A stretch of DNA of 64,000 nt from an uncultured Candidatus Melainabacteria bacterium (GCA_934747335.1 CAKVGS010000002.1:1-64000), one strand, 5' to 3'. Shown: positions 28,459 through 40,670, numbered from the stretch's first letter. Made by a program: numbers and translations. The notes: generated from the letters alone by a model not told the origin.

Positions 28459-28490
28459 ATTTAACTTTTTAGTGTACTATTTAATTCATT

Positions 28491-29120
28491 CTACGAATAC
28501 ACAAACTCATGTGTTCCGTCTTCGTTTAAAATCAAACCACACAAATGTGCATGCGGATATTTTCCACAGCCTAAATCTATACAAATTTTACCTTCATCGA
28601 TATATGGTTCATCAAATTCAGTGTGACCAAATATAATTTTTTGCGGAAGCTTGTGCTTTGAATAAATAAATTTACTTCTTATATAAACTAAATCAACTTC
28701 ATCCTGTTCATCTAGCGAATAATCAGGATTTATACCGGCATGCACAAACAAATATTTATCTGTTAAATAATAAAACTTAAGGTTATTAAAAAAGTCACCG
28801 TGGATTTTAAAAATATTTTCAAAACTTCCATAACTCTTGATTGTTGCAGGGCCGCCGTAATTGTCGAATAAAAATTGATAATAATCATCTGATTTTGCAT
28901 GTAAAAGCGCATACTCGTGTGAACCCATCAAATATATGCATTTATTGGTTATGGATTGTTGAATTACTCTGTCTACAACACCTTTAGAATCGGGGCCACG
29001 ATCTATATAATCACCCATAAAAACAAAAATGTCATCTGGGCGTGCGTCAATTTGATTCAAAACGCTTTCAAGTTTTTTTAATTCTCCATGAATATCCGTA
29101 ATTGCTATATATCTTGGCAT
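28491..29120 (-). CDS. Calcineurin-like Ser/Thr phosphatase or Ap4A hydrolase
   Basis: A 209-residue metallophosphoesterase. The metal-binding motifs are TDIHGE (about 7-12), GDYIDRG (about 36-42), MGSHE (about 65-69), FVHAG (about 124-128) and GHTEF (about 163-167). The third motif is normally GNHE/D; here Asn is replaced by Ser. The architecture matches PrpE/ApaH-type bis(5'-nucleosyl)-tetraphosphatases and PPP phosphatases. Cytoplasmic. Single gene with no clear partner. Confidence 0.85.
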   Translation of the reverse strand: MPRYIAITDIHGELKKLESVLNQIDARPDDIFVFMGDYIDRGPDSKGVVDRVIQQSITNKCIYLMGSHEYALLHAKSDDYYQFLFDNYGGPATIKSYGSFENIFKIHGDFFNNLKFYYLTDKYLFVHAGINPDYSLDEQDEVDLVYIRSKFIYSKHKLPQKIIFGHTEFDEPYIDEGKICIDLGCGKYPHAHLCGLILNEDGTHEFVYS

Positions 29121-29170
29121 AATTTATCTCCTATAAATATTATAGCAGAAGTAATAAATTTAAATTTATA

Positions 29171-29254
29171 ATTGCCTTGCGGCTCGAACCCTCACCCGAA
29201 AATCTAAGTTTCGCAAAGCTCAACTTGATTTTCTGCCCTCTCCCACGGAGAGGG
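29171..29254. repeat. 85-bp hairpin repeat, copy 2 (inverted)
   Basis: Reverse complement of the 26195 copy, from TTGCCTTGCGGCTCG to CACGGAGAGGGC, with only a few differences. It lies in the divergent gap between the phosphatase and the aminotransferase. Confidence 0.85.
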
Positions 29255-29327
29255 CTCTTCTGCAAAACAATATATTAACTTCTATAAACTTACTACTCCC
29301 CACAAAAATTCATGCTACAATATTGCT

Positions 29328-30428
29328 ATGAAACACAAATTGTTAATGGTCTTAGGACCAACAGAAGTTGAGAGGGATATTTTAGAAATTGCATCACAAC
29401 CTCAAGAATATATGAGGACAGATGATTATACTTCAAAATGGCTTAAGATTTTTGAAGGTCTAAAGTATTGTTTTCAAACTCAAAATACGGTTGTGGTTAT
29501 GGCGTCATCTGGCACAGGCGCGATGGAAGCCACCGTTACAAATTTTTTGAGCAGAAATGATACAGCTATATATATTAACGGTGGTTCTTTTGGAAAACGC
29601 TGGGGTGATATATGCAAAAAACACAAAATTAATACGGTTGAAATTTCTGTGCCTTTTGGAGAAAGTCCAAACCCAAAAATTGTTGAACAAACTTTAAACC
29701 AAACAAAAAATCCAAAAGTTGTATTTGCTACATTGAATGAAACTTCATCAGGTGCTTTGACTGATATAAAATCTATTGGTGAAGTTGTTAAACAATTTCC
29801 TGAAACACTTTTTATTGTTGATTGTGTAAGCGGATTATTGGCTGATGAGTTTTTACAAGATGAATGGGGAGTTGATGTTGCTGTTTCAGCTTCACAAAAA
29901 GCTTTTGCACTTCCACCGGGATTAGGATTTCTTTCTGTGAACGAAAAAGCTTTAGAATTTGCACAAAAATCTGATTTAAGAAACTTTTATTTTGATATTT
30001 TTGATTATGTTAATAATGCAAAAAGAGGTCAAACCCCTTTTACACCTGCAGTTAGCCTTGTTAATCAACTGGATAAACGATTAGAAAAAATACAAAAAGA
30101 AGGATTAAAAAATTTTAGAACACGATATAAACAAAATACTGAGATTTTACGCAAGGGATTAGAATCACTCGATTTTAAGCTTTTAGCAAAAACACCTGCG
30201 AATTGCGTAAGTGCAGTAATGACAAATGATATAGACGCAAGCCTTGTTGTAAAAATAATGCGAGAAAAATATAATATTGAAATCGCACCATCAGGTGGAG
30301 ATTTAAAAACTAAATTATTCAGAATCGGCAACTATGGAAATGTTGGCGAAGATGAAATTAATCAATGCTTAAATGCGTTGAAAAAAGTAAAGGAAGAACT
30401 ATATGCAAACGAGAGTTTACGCAGATAA
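29328..30428 (+). CDS. Class V aminotransferase (PLP-dependent)
   Basis: A 366-residue fold-type I PLP enzyme. The serine-pyruvate/alanine-glyoxylate family signature is visible: SSGTGAMEA (60-68), the aspartate in FIVDCVSGL (about 165), and PLP lysine K191 in SASQKAFALPPGLGFL. Relatives include 2-aminoethylphosphonate-pyruvate transaminase, phosphoserine and purine/serine-pyruvate aminotransferases; I cannot choose. It is the first gene of the surface-decoration cluster, overlapping the methyltransferase start by 26 bases, so it probably supplies or consumes an amino compound for that cluster. Confidence 0.85.
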   Translation: MKHKLLMVLGPTEVERDILEIASQPQEYMRTDDYTSKWLKIFEGLKYCFQTQNTVVVMASSGTGAMEATVTNFLSRNDTAIYINGGSFGKRWGDICKKHKINTVEISVPFGESPNPKIVEQTLNQTKNPKVVFATLNETSSGALTDIKSIGEVVKQFPETLFIVDCVSGLLADEFLQDEWGVDVAVSASQKAFALPPGLGFLSVNEKALEFAQKSDLRNFYFDIFDYVNNAKRGQTPFTPAVSLVNQLDKRLEKIQKEGLKNFRTRYKQNTEILRKGLESLDFKLLAKTPANCVSAVMTNDIDASLVVKIMREKYNIEIAPSGGDLKTKLFRIGNYGNVGEDEINQCLNALKKVKEELYANESLRR

Positions 30429-30912
30429 AATAGAAATCGACAATAATTCAACAAAAGAATTTTGGGAAAATCGTGCAAACAACATAAATAATTTGCAAAC
30501 TGTTTTGCTAGGTTCTGACAAAACAGGAATAGAACAAAATACTAGAAATGAACACGAAAAATTGATAGTTGAATCTGTTATTAAACAAATCAAAAATCCT
30601 AGAATTTTGGATATTGGTTGTGGCATTGGACGTTGGGCAGAAAATTTAATTAATCAATTTGATTATTATGCAGGTGTGGATTTTTCTGAAGGTTTTATAG
30701 ACTACGCATCTAAAAAATTTGGTAATAATGAAAACATTAAATTTTATAACAGTTCTATTTTAGAATTAGATGATACAATTTTATCATCTAATTTTAACCT
30801 CATAATTTGTACAGGTGTATTGATGTATATTAATGATGCAAATATTTCAAAAATTTTTGATTTTTTTAAACGAATAGCCTCAAATCATATATATATATTC
30901 AAGAGTCTATAA
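30403..30912 (+). CDS. SAM methyltransferase, N-terminal part (frame broken)
   Basis: Class I methyltransferase with the SAM-binding motif ILDIGCGIGRW (about 68-78), ending at a premature stop. The frame breaks in an (AT)6 tract at 30887-30898; deleting one AT unit joins it in frame to the ORF at 30918 and gives ...IYIQESISL-MENRLTLNQFE..., the usual continuation of this family. The N-terminal part is 169 residues; the joined protein would be about 237. RBS AAGGAAG upstream, starting inside the aminotransferase gene. The product may be phase-variable. Confidence 0.8.
   Translation: MQTRVYADKIEIDNNSTKEFWENRANNINNLQTVLLGSDKTGIEQNTRNEHEKLIVESVIKQIKNPRILDIGCGIGRWAENLINQFDYYAGVDFSEGFIDYASKKFGNNENIKFYNSSILELDDTILSSNFNLIICTGVLMYINDANISKIFDFFKRIASNHIYIFKSL
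30887..30898. repeat. (AT)6 dinucleotide tract in a coding region
   Basis: Six AT units in the methyltransferase. Five or eight units would keep the full-length frame; six units give the stop at 30910-30912. Short tandem repeats of this kind are typical slippage sites. Confidence 0.75.
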
Positions 30913-30917
30913 GCCTT

Positions 30918-31118
30918 ATGGAAAATCGTTTGACATTAAACCAATTTGAATCCAAAGACCTAAAAACAAACTACAATGCTATTTATCGTACAAAACAAGA
31001 ATATGAGGAATATTTCAAAACAAATAATTTTGATATTATAAAAACAGACTTATTGCTTGATAACAAATCAGGCGCAAGAGAAGAAACTAACGCACAATAT
31101 TGGATATTAAAAGGATAA
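30918..31118 (+). CDS. SAM methyltransferase, C-terminal fragment
   Basis: Codes 66 residues with the tail typical of the family (KTNYNAIYRTKQEYEEYF...). ATG 30918 is an internal Met of the broken gene rather than a true start; there is no RBS. It lies five bases past the stop of the N-terminal part and five bases before the cytidylyltransferase start. Confidence 0.7.
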   Translation: MENRLTLNQFESKDLKTNYNAIYRTKQEYEEYFKTNNFDIIKTDLLLDNKSGAREETNAQYWILKG

Positions 31119-31122
31119 AATT

Positions 31123-31584
31123 ATGATAGGAAATAAAACGGTTGTTTACACGTCAGGCACATTTGATATGTTACATATCAATCACCTTAAAATGATTGAA
31201 TATGCACGTGCATTAGGTGATATTCTAATTGTCGGGGTAAATACTGATGAACTTGTTGCAAGTTACAAATCAGAACCTATTATTCCGTTTGAAGAACGTA
31301 TTGCGTTGATGAAAGCGATAAAATATCCTGATATTGTAATTCCACAACATAGCCTTGACCATAGAGATAAGGTTAAAAAACTAAATTTTGATGTATTTGT
31401 TGTCGGTGATGATTGGACAGGCAAATACGATTATCTAAAAGAAATGGGAGTAACAGTTGTTTATTTCCCTTATGGCAAAGGTATTTCATCATCTTCATTG
31501 AGAGAAAAAATATATTCTAATTATGAAAAACTAAAACAAAAAGCCGATAACCATTTTCCGCAGGATATATGTATAGAGGAATAA
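31123..31584 (+). CDS. Glycerol-3-phosphate-type cytidylyltransferase
   Basis: A 153-residue nucleotidyltransferase of the TagD/PCT/ECT superfamily. The first HxGH-like motif is TFDMLHINHLKMIEYARALGD (about 11-31); the second catalytic motif GISSSSLREKI replaces the RTxGISTT form. Such enzymes make CDP-glycerol, CDP-ethanolamine, CDP-choline or CDP-aminoethylphosphonate. Within the cluster, beside LicD and an aminotransferase, it likely activates a phosphorylated alcohol or phosphonate for transfer to a surface glycan. Substrate not determined. Confidence 0.88.
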   Translation: MIGNKTVVYTSGTFDMLHINHLKMIEYARALGDILIVGVNTDELVASYKSEPIIPFEERIALMKAIKYPDIVIPQHSLDHRDKVKKLNFDVFVVGDDWTGKYDYLKEMGVTVVYFPYGKGISSSSLREKIYSNYEKLKQKADNHFPQDICIEE

Positions 31585-31587
31585 ATC

Positions 31588-32319
31588 ATGCTAAAAAAAA
31601 TATTCAATATTATCAATAATTTATTCCCATACAAAACACAGGGTAAAAATAATCAAATATTTGTTACTTACAACGGCAAAAAGAAAAGACTAAAAAGAAA
31701 ACTAGATGGTCTAAATGTTTCAATTCATGGAATTAATAATTATTTAGAAATAGAATTGCCAATATCATTCAAAAATACAAATATTGAATTAGCAGGGGAA
31801 AATGCGGTTTGCATAATCAAAAAGACTCCAATAAAAGTAAACAAGGCAAGTATTTATGTTAGCAGTTGGGGACGATGTTTTATAGATGAAGGCATTTGGC
31901 TTAATCACCCAAATATAGAAATAATAGTAAATAACAATGAAAGATTTAAACCACATAAACTTGTTATAGGAAAAAGAGCTCAGTTTGGCAGAGAACTTAC
32001 TATCAGAACCTCTGACGGACATTCAATTTATAATGTTGGTGAAAAATTACCATATAACGAACCTGAAGATATTATTATAGGTGATGATGTTTGGATAGCA
32101 CAAAGAGTAACCTTAATTAAAGGTGCACAAATTCCTTCTAACTGTGTTGTTGGGGCGTGTTCTCTCGTTAACAAAAAATTTGAAGAAGAAGGTTGTATTA
32201 TTGCAGGTAATCCGGCAAAAGTTATCAAACGCAATATTCGATGGGAATTCGACCCATACGGTCAGGTTGTCAACAAACACAACAAAAATACCAGTGATGA
32301 AAAAATATCAAACACATGA
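31588..32319 (+). CDS. Left-handed beta-helix (hexapeptide) acetyltransferase
   Basis: A 243-residue protein. Residues about 60-220 show hexapeptide periodicity (NTNIELAGENAVCIIKK, FIDEGIWLNHPNIEIIV, LVIGKRAQFG) and end with the CatB-type terminus (DDVWIAQRVTLIKGAQIPSNCVVGACSLVNKKF...AGNPAKVIK). This fits an O- or N-acyltransferase acting on sugars of a surface polymer. Starts three bases after the cytidylyltransferase stop; the last plus-strand gene of the cluster. Confidence 0.85.
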   Translation: MLKKIFNIINNLFPYKTQGKNNQIFVTYNGKKKRLKRKLDGLNVSIHGINNYLEIELPISFKNTNIELAGENAVCIIKKTPIKVNKASIYVSSWGRCFIDEGIWLNHPNIEIIVNNNERFKPHKLVIGKRAQFGRELTIRTSDGHSIYNVGEKLPYNEPEDIIIGDDVWIAQRVTLIKGAQIPSNCVVGACSLVNKKFEEEGCIIAGNPAKVIKRNIRWEFDPYGQVVNKHNKNTSDEKISNT

Positions 32320-32345
32320 TTATTAAAAGATTAAGACGCAAACTC

Positions 32346-34193
32346 TTAAGATTTTTGTTTCGTTTTTATTTCTAATAATGGTGCTATTGAAAAATTAGAA
32401 GGGAAGTTCCAATAATCCGGATATTGAACTCTAATATATCCGTCAGGGTCGTTTGGAGCCCAGAATTCATAACCTTCAAATTTCACCTTTTTACGAGGGA
32501 ATATCATATCCTGACTCATTGGACCTGTTGGATTAACAATATAACTACCCAAACTATCCACGCCATAATAAATAAAACTACTTTTATCTGCTACGTTTTT
32601 ATTGTTTGCGATTTCTAAATTCAAAAAATCTGTCATATCTTGCCACGAATCAATTAATCCCAGTTGATTTTTAATTGTTGACATATATTTTTTGTATTCA
32701 GTTAAAGTATATCCATCTTTGTAATATTCATGCGGAAATACTTCTATTAATCTACAATTTTTGAAACTTTCGCCTTGATAAATTTGTGTATATTTTGGAC
32801 CGTTATAATACAATATTTCGCCATTACTATTTTTCAAGGCTGAATCAATAACCTGAATTGAATTACCTTTTGAAACAGAAATTTTTGAAATATCTATTGA
32901 TTTAAAATTCTTTTTCAAGATGAGTTTTAATCGTTCATAATCTTTACGCATCATTCCAACATCAAAATCATCATCCCAAGGAACGAAACCACCATGTCTA
33001 ACTACACCTATTAATGTTCCTGATGTTATAAAATATTCTAAATTATGAGCATCAAAAAAATCCGTCATTTTTTTTGCAAACTCAACGCAATCCAGCTGAT
33101 ATTGTCTAAGACGTTTTTCTTGACAAGGTTTTATCGTTTTTATGTCAACAATATCGAGCATTAAATCTGCTAATGGTTTTGTTTTCTTGTACAATTCTTT
33201 ATATTTTTTTTCTTTTGAAAACCTAAATTTTCTCTCTATTTTCTTTAACATTACTTGTTTATCAAGACTATGTTTAACAACTTCGCAAGTTTCTCTATAA
33301 CCAATATGAGAATTAAATATAATTTCTTTCGGCATAGACATATAATCATTACCATAATTTATTAGCAACGATTTTTCTGGTTTATTTGGAACACAGCATT
33401 GTGTATTTTCATAATCTACTTTTTTTATAGGTAAAATATCATCAACCTTATACCAATCGGTAAATGGTATAAACGTAATATCATAGTTATCATAGCCATA
33501 ATAAATTTTATTAGATTTTACACCAATCTTATTATTGCTCAATCTCAATTCTTTTAAGTATTTATTAAGTTCTGCAAAATTGTCTATTTTTGTTTTCTGA
33601 CGTTTAATTAAATTTATATCTTTTTTTATTTCTTCTTCTGTATAATCATCAGAATAATAATCATAAGGGTGAATATCCAATGTCATAAGATTTTTCATAC
33701 TATCACCTTGTAATATCTGCAAGTGTGTTGGAAAAATCGCAAAAGACATTACATTTGGATTTTTTTTGATAAACTCATTAATTACAAAACTTCTGTTTCT
33801 TTTTGAATAAGAAATTTCACTAACATCAACTTCTAAACAGTTTTTTCTCAAATATTCTATCAATTTATCGAAATCATCTCTAATCATTCCTATATCTATA
33901 TCATCGTCCCAAGGAATGAAACCTTTATTTCTATATGCACCAAGAAGATTTCCACTGATTAAAAAATATTTCACATCAATTTTTTCAAAATCTTCAAACC
34001 AATTTTTTGCAAAATCAAGCACTTTTAACTGATACTCTCTTAACTCGCCTTTGCAAGGCTTGAGTGTTTTTGTATCAGCAATATTTTTCAAAAATTGATA
34101 AGTATGATAACTCTTTTTATAATAATTTTTTAGCTTTTCTTCTTTTGATTTTAATTTACTTTTTAATCTTTTTATTAAAACTGATTTTTCCAT
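32346..34193 (-). CDS. Tandem LicD-domain phosphotransferase
   Basis: A 615-residue protein with two LicD domains: residues about 55-110 (YFLISGNLLGAYRNKGFIPWDDDIDIGM) and about 372-430 (YFITSGTLIGVVRHGGFVPWDDDFDVGM). Both carry the PWDDDxD metal/nucleotide-binding motif of this nucleotidyltransferase-like family, which attaches phosphocholine or other phospho-ligands to glycans. The two halves are recognisably related along most of their length, an internal duplication. The ATG overlaps the upstream gene's stop (TAATG). Convergent with the acyltransferase gene. Confidence 0.85.
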   Translation of the reverse strand: MEKSVLIKRLKSKLKSKEEKLKNYYKKSYHTYQFLKNIADTKTLKPCKGELREYQLKVLDFAKNWFEDFEKIDVKYFLISGNLLGAYRNKGFIPWDDDIDIGMIRDDFDKLIEYLRKNCLEVDVSEISYSKRNRSFVINEFIKKNPNVMSFAIFPTHLQILQGDSMKNLMTLDIHPYDYYSDDYTEEEIKKDINLIKRQKTKIDNFAELNKYLKELRLSNNKIGVKSNKIYYGYDNYDITFIPFTDWYKVDDILPIKKVDYENTQCCVPNKPEKSLLINYGNDYMSMPKEIIFNSHIGYRETCEVVKHSLDKQVMLKKIERKFRFSKEKKYKELYKKTKPLADLMLDIVDIKTIKPCQEKRLRQYQLDCVEFAKKMTDFFDAHNLEYFITSGTLIGVVRHGGFVPWDDDFDVGMMRKDYERLKLILKKNFKSIDISKISVSKGNSIQVIDSALKNSNGEILYYNGPKYTQIYQGESFKNCRLIEVFPHEYYKDGYTLTEYKKYMSTIKNQLGLIDSWQDMTDFLNLEIANNKNVADKSSFIYYGVDSLGSYIVNPTGPMSQDMIFPRKKVKFEGYEFWAPNDPDGYIRVQYPDYWNFPSNFSIAPLLEIKTKQKS

Positions 34194-34594
34194 TATTTAC
34201 CTAATAAAACCTTAATTGTGTATAAAAATGTTGGTTCAATTATCGAACGTATTGGTTTATCTTCGTTTTGCGTATTTAGAAGAAGTTGATACTCTAAATA
34301 ATCACACAAACTCGTATCATCATATAATGCAACTAATATCACATCTAAATCAAAATCTTTTAATTCTTCCGGCGCAAGAGCTAAATACGAAGTAGGATTT
34401 GAATCTTTTGAGGTTTCAAACTTTTTGTCGGCAATACCCACAATGTTTAATTTAGACAAATCAAAATTATTTTTTAGAATTTGAAAATATTCTCCCGCAC
34501 CATAAATTACAATTTTTTTGTTTTTATATTTACGTGCAAGTTTATTAATTTGTCTTTGTGCATGTACTGATTTAAAATAACCTAAAATATTCAT
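34193..34594 (-). CDS. Small Rossmann-like protein preceding LicD
   Basis: A 133-residue protein with a Rossmann-type N-terminus (KKIVIYGAGEYFQILKNNF, glycine motif G-A-G-E, about residues 25-43) followed by NIVGIADKKF and DFDLDVILVALYD. This fold often precedes or is fused to LicD or sugar-modifying proteins; it may bind a nucleotide sugar or act as a scaffold. It overlaps the LicD gene by one base and is the first gene of that pair. No catalytic residues are assigned. Confidence 0.6.
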   Translation of the reverse strand: MNILGYFKSVHAQRQINKLARKYKNKKIVIYGAGEYFQILKNNFDLSKLNIVGIADKKFETSKDSNPTSYLALAPEELKDFDLDVILVALYDDTSLCDYLEYQLLLNTQNEDKPIRSIIEPTFLYTIKVLLGK

Positions 34595-34734
34595 TTTTAC
34601 CCTCTATTAATAAATTAAAAATATTATAGACATACTACCATAAAAATAATACACTAACATATATTTCCAAATGTAAAAGTCTTAACTGTTGGAAAAATTG
34701 CTAAAAAATACTTTCGCAATTTAAAAAAGAAATT

Positions 34735-34835
34735 GCCCCCTCTCCGAGGGAGAGGGTAGAAAATCGAGTTGAGAGCCCATAATTTTTTAGGCTCGAAACT
34801 TAGATTTTCGGGTGAGGGTTCAAGCCGCAAAGCGA
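34735..34835. repeat. 85-bp hairpin repeat, copy 3 (with inserted hairpin)
   Basis: Same family as 26195 and 29171, with an extra GAGCC...GGCTC hairpin inserted in the loop of the second stem. It occupies the 389-base gap between the LicD operon start and gyrB; the rest of that gap (34595-34734, 34836-34884) shows nothing recognisable. Confidence 0.8.
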
Positions 34836-34952
34836 TTTTTTAACTTTTATTTTCTTCTTAACATTATTAGAAATTTTTATAACAAAATCAGGTGCGCCGA
34901 ATAGTACACCTGATTTACAATATCATATTTAATTTTTCCATCGAAAAAGTAG

Positions 34953-34970
34953 GGTGCGATTTTTCGCACC
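34953..34970 (-). terminator. Terminator of gyrB
   Basis: GGTGCGA-TTTT-TCGCACC stem 14 bases after the gyrB stop, followed on the minus strand by CTACTTTTT. A second, longer stem AAATCAGGTG/CACCTGATTT lies at 34885-34916. Confidence 0.75.
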
Positions 34971-34983
34971 ATCAACTTAAACC

Positions 34984-37428
<2,445 letters not shown>

Positions 37429-37621
37429 TTATAAATAAAAGCTCTTTTCAGCTATTTTTGCGCGCATGCGCACGCTACATCAATTAGTATAGCACAAAAA
37501 AAGATTTTAGGGAAATTTAAATAAAGGTTTTGTGAATAATAACACTCTCTCCCGCCTTCGGTAATGCGAAGCCAACCTCCATGGATAGCACTACTGTCCA
37601 TGATAATTTTGATACAATGAA

Positions 37622-37803
37622 AATAGTTATAAAAAGGCTGGATTTCTCGGTGCTAATCGCACCTCAAAATGACGCCAAACCTGTAATTTGACGCCACGTC
37701 ATTCTGAGAAACTGTTTTTCACTTCACTTCCAAACCAGTAGTGTTTAATACCAACTTGGAAGTGTGTTGTAAAACGAAGAATCCAGCTTTTCATTAACTA
37801 TTA
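37622..37803. mobile_element. MITE-like element A, copy 1
   Basis: Bounded by terminal inverted repeats of about 23 bp (AATAGTTATAAAAAGGCTGG at left, AATCCAGCTTTTCATTAACT at right). No ORF. An internal hairpin-rich module (AACTTGGAAGTG, ACTTCACTTCC) is shared, in reverse orientation, with the element at 48898. It carries a partial outer end CACTACTGTCC just upstream. Confidence 0.75.
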
Positions 37804-37819
37804 TTTTTAGTCTATACAA

Positions 37820-37941
37820 TAAAAAGCTGGATTGCTTCAGGCTAATCGCCTTCGCAATGACGGCACGCTTGAAAGTCTAGCACCCAATCATTGCGAAGAA
37901 CAGCTATTTTTATAGCGACGAAGCAATCCAACTAATTACTA
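37820..37941. mobile_element. MITE-like element B, copy 1
   Basis: Begins ATAAAAAGCTGGATTGCTTCAG and ends GAAGCAATCCAACTAATTAC; the interior carries the hairpin motif TCGCCTTCGCAATGACG common to many bacterial intergenic repeats. It directly follows element A, ending at the clpB stop. Confidence 0.65.
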
Positions 37942-37942
37942 A

Positions 37943-40537
37943 TTACTTACTAAACTCAATTTCATCATCTTTGACACCAATCTTAATCGTATCGCCGTCA
38001 ATGAATTTTTGAGCCAATAACAATTTTGATAATGGGTTTTCAACCATTTGTCTTATAACCCTCTTCAATGGTCTAGCACCATAAATAGGGTTAAAGCCAC
38101 GTCTTGCAAGCAATTCTTTCGCTTCATCAGTAATTTCAAATGAAATATTTTGTTGAGCCAATAAATCTCTCAAATGATTCATTTGAATATCAACTATTGC
38201 AGACAATTGTTGTAATGACAATGCTTTAAAGAAGATTGTTTCATCGACTCTATTTAAAAATTCAGGTTTGAAACGTTCTCTCATTACAGCCATAACTTTT
38301 TCTTTTGTTTCGTCAAAGTTTGCTTTACCTGCATTATTAATAGAATCTTCCAAAATGATTTCACTACCGATATTGCTTGTCATAATGATTACGGTATTTT
38401 TAAAGTCAACCGTTCTGCCTTTAGAATCCGTCAAACGACCATCATCAAAGATTTGCAACATCAAATTGAATACATCAGGATGTGCCTTTTCGATTTCATC
38501 AAACAATACTACTGAATAAGGTTTACGTCTAACAGCTTCGGTTAATTGTCCGCCTTCTTCGTAACCAACGTATCCCGGAGGTGCACCAACTAATCTTGCA
38601 ACGTTATGTTTTTCCATATATTCAGACATATCAATTCTGATAATAGCATCTTCATCGTTGAACAAGAATTCTGCAAGAGTTTTAGCAAGTTCTGTTTTAC
38701 CAACGCCTGTCGGACCTAAGAATATAAACGTACCGATTGGACGTTTAGGGTCTTTCAAGCCTGAACGAGCACGTCTGATTGCATCAGAAACTGTATTAAC
38801 AGCTTCTTCTTGACCGATTAAACGTTTGTGCAAAACATCTTCCATTCTTAAAAGTTTTTGCATTTCAGATTCCATAAGTCTGTTTACCGGAACACCAGTC
38901 CATTTACTTACGATTTCTGCGATATCATCACCGTCAATTTCTTCTTTAAGAAGTTTATTTTCATTTTTTTCTTTACCTTGAATTGATTGAAGCTTCTTTT
39001 CCAATTCCATCAACTTGCCATACTTAAGTTCTGCGGCTGTTTGTAAATCTGTGTTACGTTCAGCTTCTGCAATTTTCGTTTTAACCTTGTCGATTTCATC
39101 TTTAATTCCTGCTTCACCTTGAATTGAATTTTTTTCGACTTCCCATTGAGCTTTTAATTTAGAAATTTTACCTTCCAATTCATCAATTTCAGAAGTCAAT
39201 TTATCAATCTTAGCAATACTTTCAGGAGAAGTTTCTTTCTTCAAAGCTTCACGTTCGATTTCAAGTTGAATTTTTTGACGCATCATAACATCAATTTCTT
39301 CAGGCATTGAATCAATTTCAATTCTTAGAGCTGATGCTGCTTCATCAATCAAATCAATTGCTTTATCAGGTAAAAATCTGTCTGTAATATATCTGTCAGA
39401 AAGTTGTGCCGCTGCAATCAACGCGCTATCAAGTATTCTTACTCCGTGGTGAACTTCGTATTTTTCTTTCAAACCTCTCAAGATAGAAATTGTATCTTCA
39501 ACTGACGGTTCATCAACCATAACAGGTTGGAAACGACGTTCAAGAGCAGGGTCTTTTTCGATATACTTACGATATTCATTAATTGTTGTAGCACCGATTG
39601 TTCTTAATTCACCTCTTGCAAGCATTGGTTTTAACAAATTACCTGCATCCATAGAACCTTCTGTTGCGCCTGCGCCTACTACCGTATGCAATTCATCAAT
39701 AAACATAACGATTTCACCGTTTGATTCTTGAACTTCCTTTAATACGGCTTTCAAACGTTCTTCAAATTCACCCCTGAATTTTGCACCCGCAACCAATGCA
39801 CCTAAATCAAGAGAAATTAGTTTAACATCCTTCAAGCTTTCAGGAACATCACCTCTGATTATTCTTTGTGCTAAACCTTCAACAATTGCTGTTTTACCAA
39901 CTCCAGGTTCACCGATTAAAACAGGGTTGTTTTTTGTTCTTCTGTTTAAGACTTGAATAATTCTTCTAACCTCTTCATCACGTCCGATTACAGGGTCCAG
40001 TTTGCCTTTTCTTGCACGTTCTGTAAGGTCAGTTGAATATTTTTCAAGAGCCTTCATATTTTCTTCTGCATTTTTATTATCCACTTTTTTATTACCTCTT
40101 ATTTTTTTCATTACGTTCAAAATTGAATTTGTGTCAACACCATTGCGTTTCAACAAATCTTTTATAAAAGAATTTTCCAATTTTGTCATCGCGACTAATA
40201 TACATTCAATTCCGATAAAATCATCCTTCAAGCTTTCGGCTTCTTGAGTCGCAATTTCCAATAAAGCATTTGTATCACGAGATAAAAATACTTGTTGAGA
40301 TGCACTCACACCTGAAATTGTCGGATATTCTTTAATTTTAGCTACGATAGCATTAATAAAGTTTTGGTTTAAAAGCTTAAGTTCTTGAAGATAATCCTTC
40401 GCAATTCCTTTATCTTCAATCATAGCCATAATTATGTGTTCGGGTTGAACTTCCGAATTCTTATAGAAATCTTTTTTGGCATTTGCTGCAAAAATTATTT
40501 CTTGAGAATAGTTTGTAAATTTTTCAAAATCAATCAT
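37943..40537 (-). CDS. clpB: Protein disaggregase ClpB
   Basis: Hsp104/ClpB ATPase that rescues aggregated proteins with DnaK. 864 residues: an N-terminal Clp domain (residues about 1-145), first AAA+ module ([18 protein letters not shown], about 205-220), the coiled-coil middle domain (about 405-530) that separates ClpB from ClpA/C, and the second AAA+ module ([20 protein letters not shown], about 607-625). Length is normal. Monocistronic with typA upstream; no HrcA-type operator seen. Confidence 0.97.
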   Translation of the reverse strand: MIDFEKFTNYSQEIIFAANAKKDFYKNSEVQPEHIIMAMIEDKGIAKDYLQELKLLNQNFINAIVAKIKEYPTISGVSASQQVFLSRDTNALLEIATQEAESLKDDFIGIECILVAMTKLENSFIKDLLKRNGVDTNSILNVMKKIRGNKKVDNKNAEENMKALEKYSTDLTERARKGKLDPVIGRDEEVRRIIQVLNRRTKNNPVLIGEPGVGKTAIVEGLAQRIIRGDVPESLKDVKLISLDLGALVAGAKFRGEFEERLKAVLKEVQESNGEIVMFIDELHTVVGAGATEGSMDAGNLLKPMLARGELRTIGATTINEYRKYIEKDPALERRFQPVMVDEPSVEDTISILRGLKEKYEVHHGVRILDSALIAAAQLSDRYITDRFLPDKAIDLIDEAASALRIEIDSMPEEIDVMMRQKIQLEIEREALKKETSPESIAKIDKLTSEIDELEGKISKLKAQWEVEKNSIQGEAGIKDEIDKVKTKIAEAERNTDLQTAAELKYGKLMELEKKLQSIQGKEKNENKLLKEEIDGDDIAEIVSKWTGVPVNRLMESEMQKLLRMEDVLHKRLIGQEEAVNTVSDAIRRARSGLKDPKRPIGTFIFLGPTGVGKTELAKTLAEFLFNDEDAIIRIDMSEYMEKHNVARLVGAPPGYVGYEEGGQLTEAVRRKPYSVVLFDEIEKAHPDVFNLMLQIFDDGRLTDSKGRTVDFKNTVIIMTSNIGSEIILEDSINNAGKANFDETKEKVMAVMRERFKPEFLNRVDETIFFKALSLQQLSAIVDIQMNHLRDLLAQQNISFEITDEAKELLARRGFNPIYGARPLKRVIRQMVENPLSKLLLAQKFIDGDTIKIGVKDDEIEFSK

Positions 40538-40613
40538 AATATCTTACTCCGTATAATTATATTTTAATTCTTTTTTGAAAAAATCAAGGTTTTTTAATTT
40601 TTAATTAATAATT

Positions 40614-40651
40614 AAAAAAGAGTTAAAGCAAATAAACTTTAACTCTTTTTT
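40614..40651 (-). terminator. Terminator of typA
   Basis: Perfect 15-bp stem AAAAAAGAGTTAAAG/CTTTAACTCTTTTTT with A- and T-runs, 20 bases beyond the typA stop. Confidence 0.9.
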
Positions 40652-40670
40652 ATTTTTAATATTTATAAAA

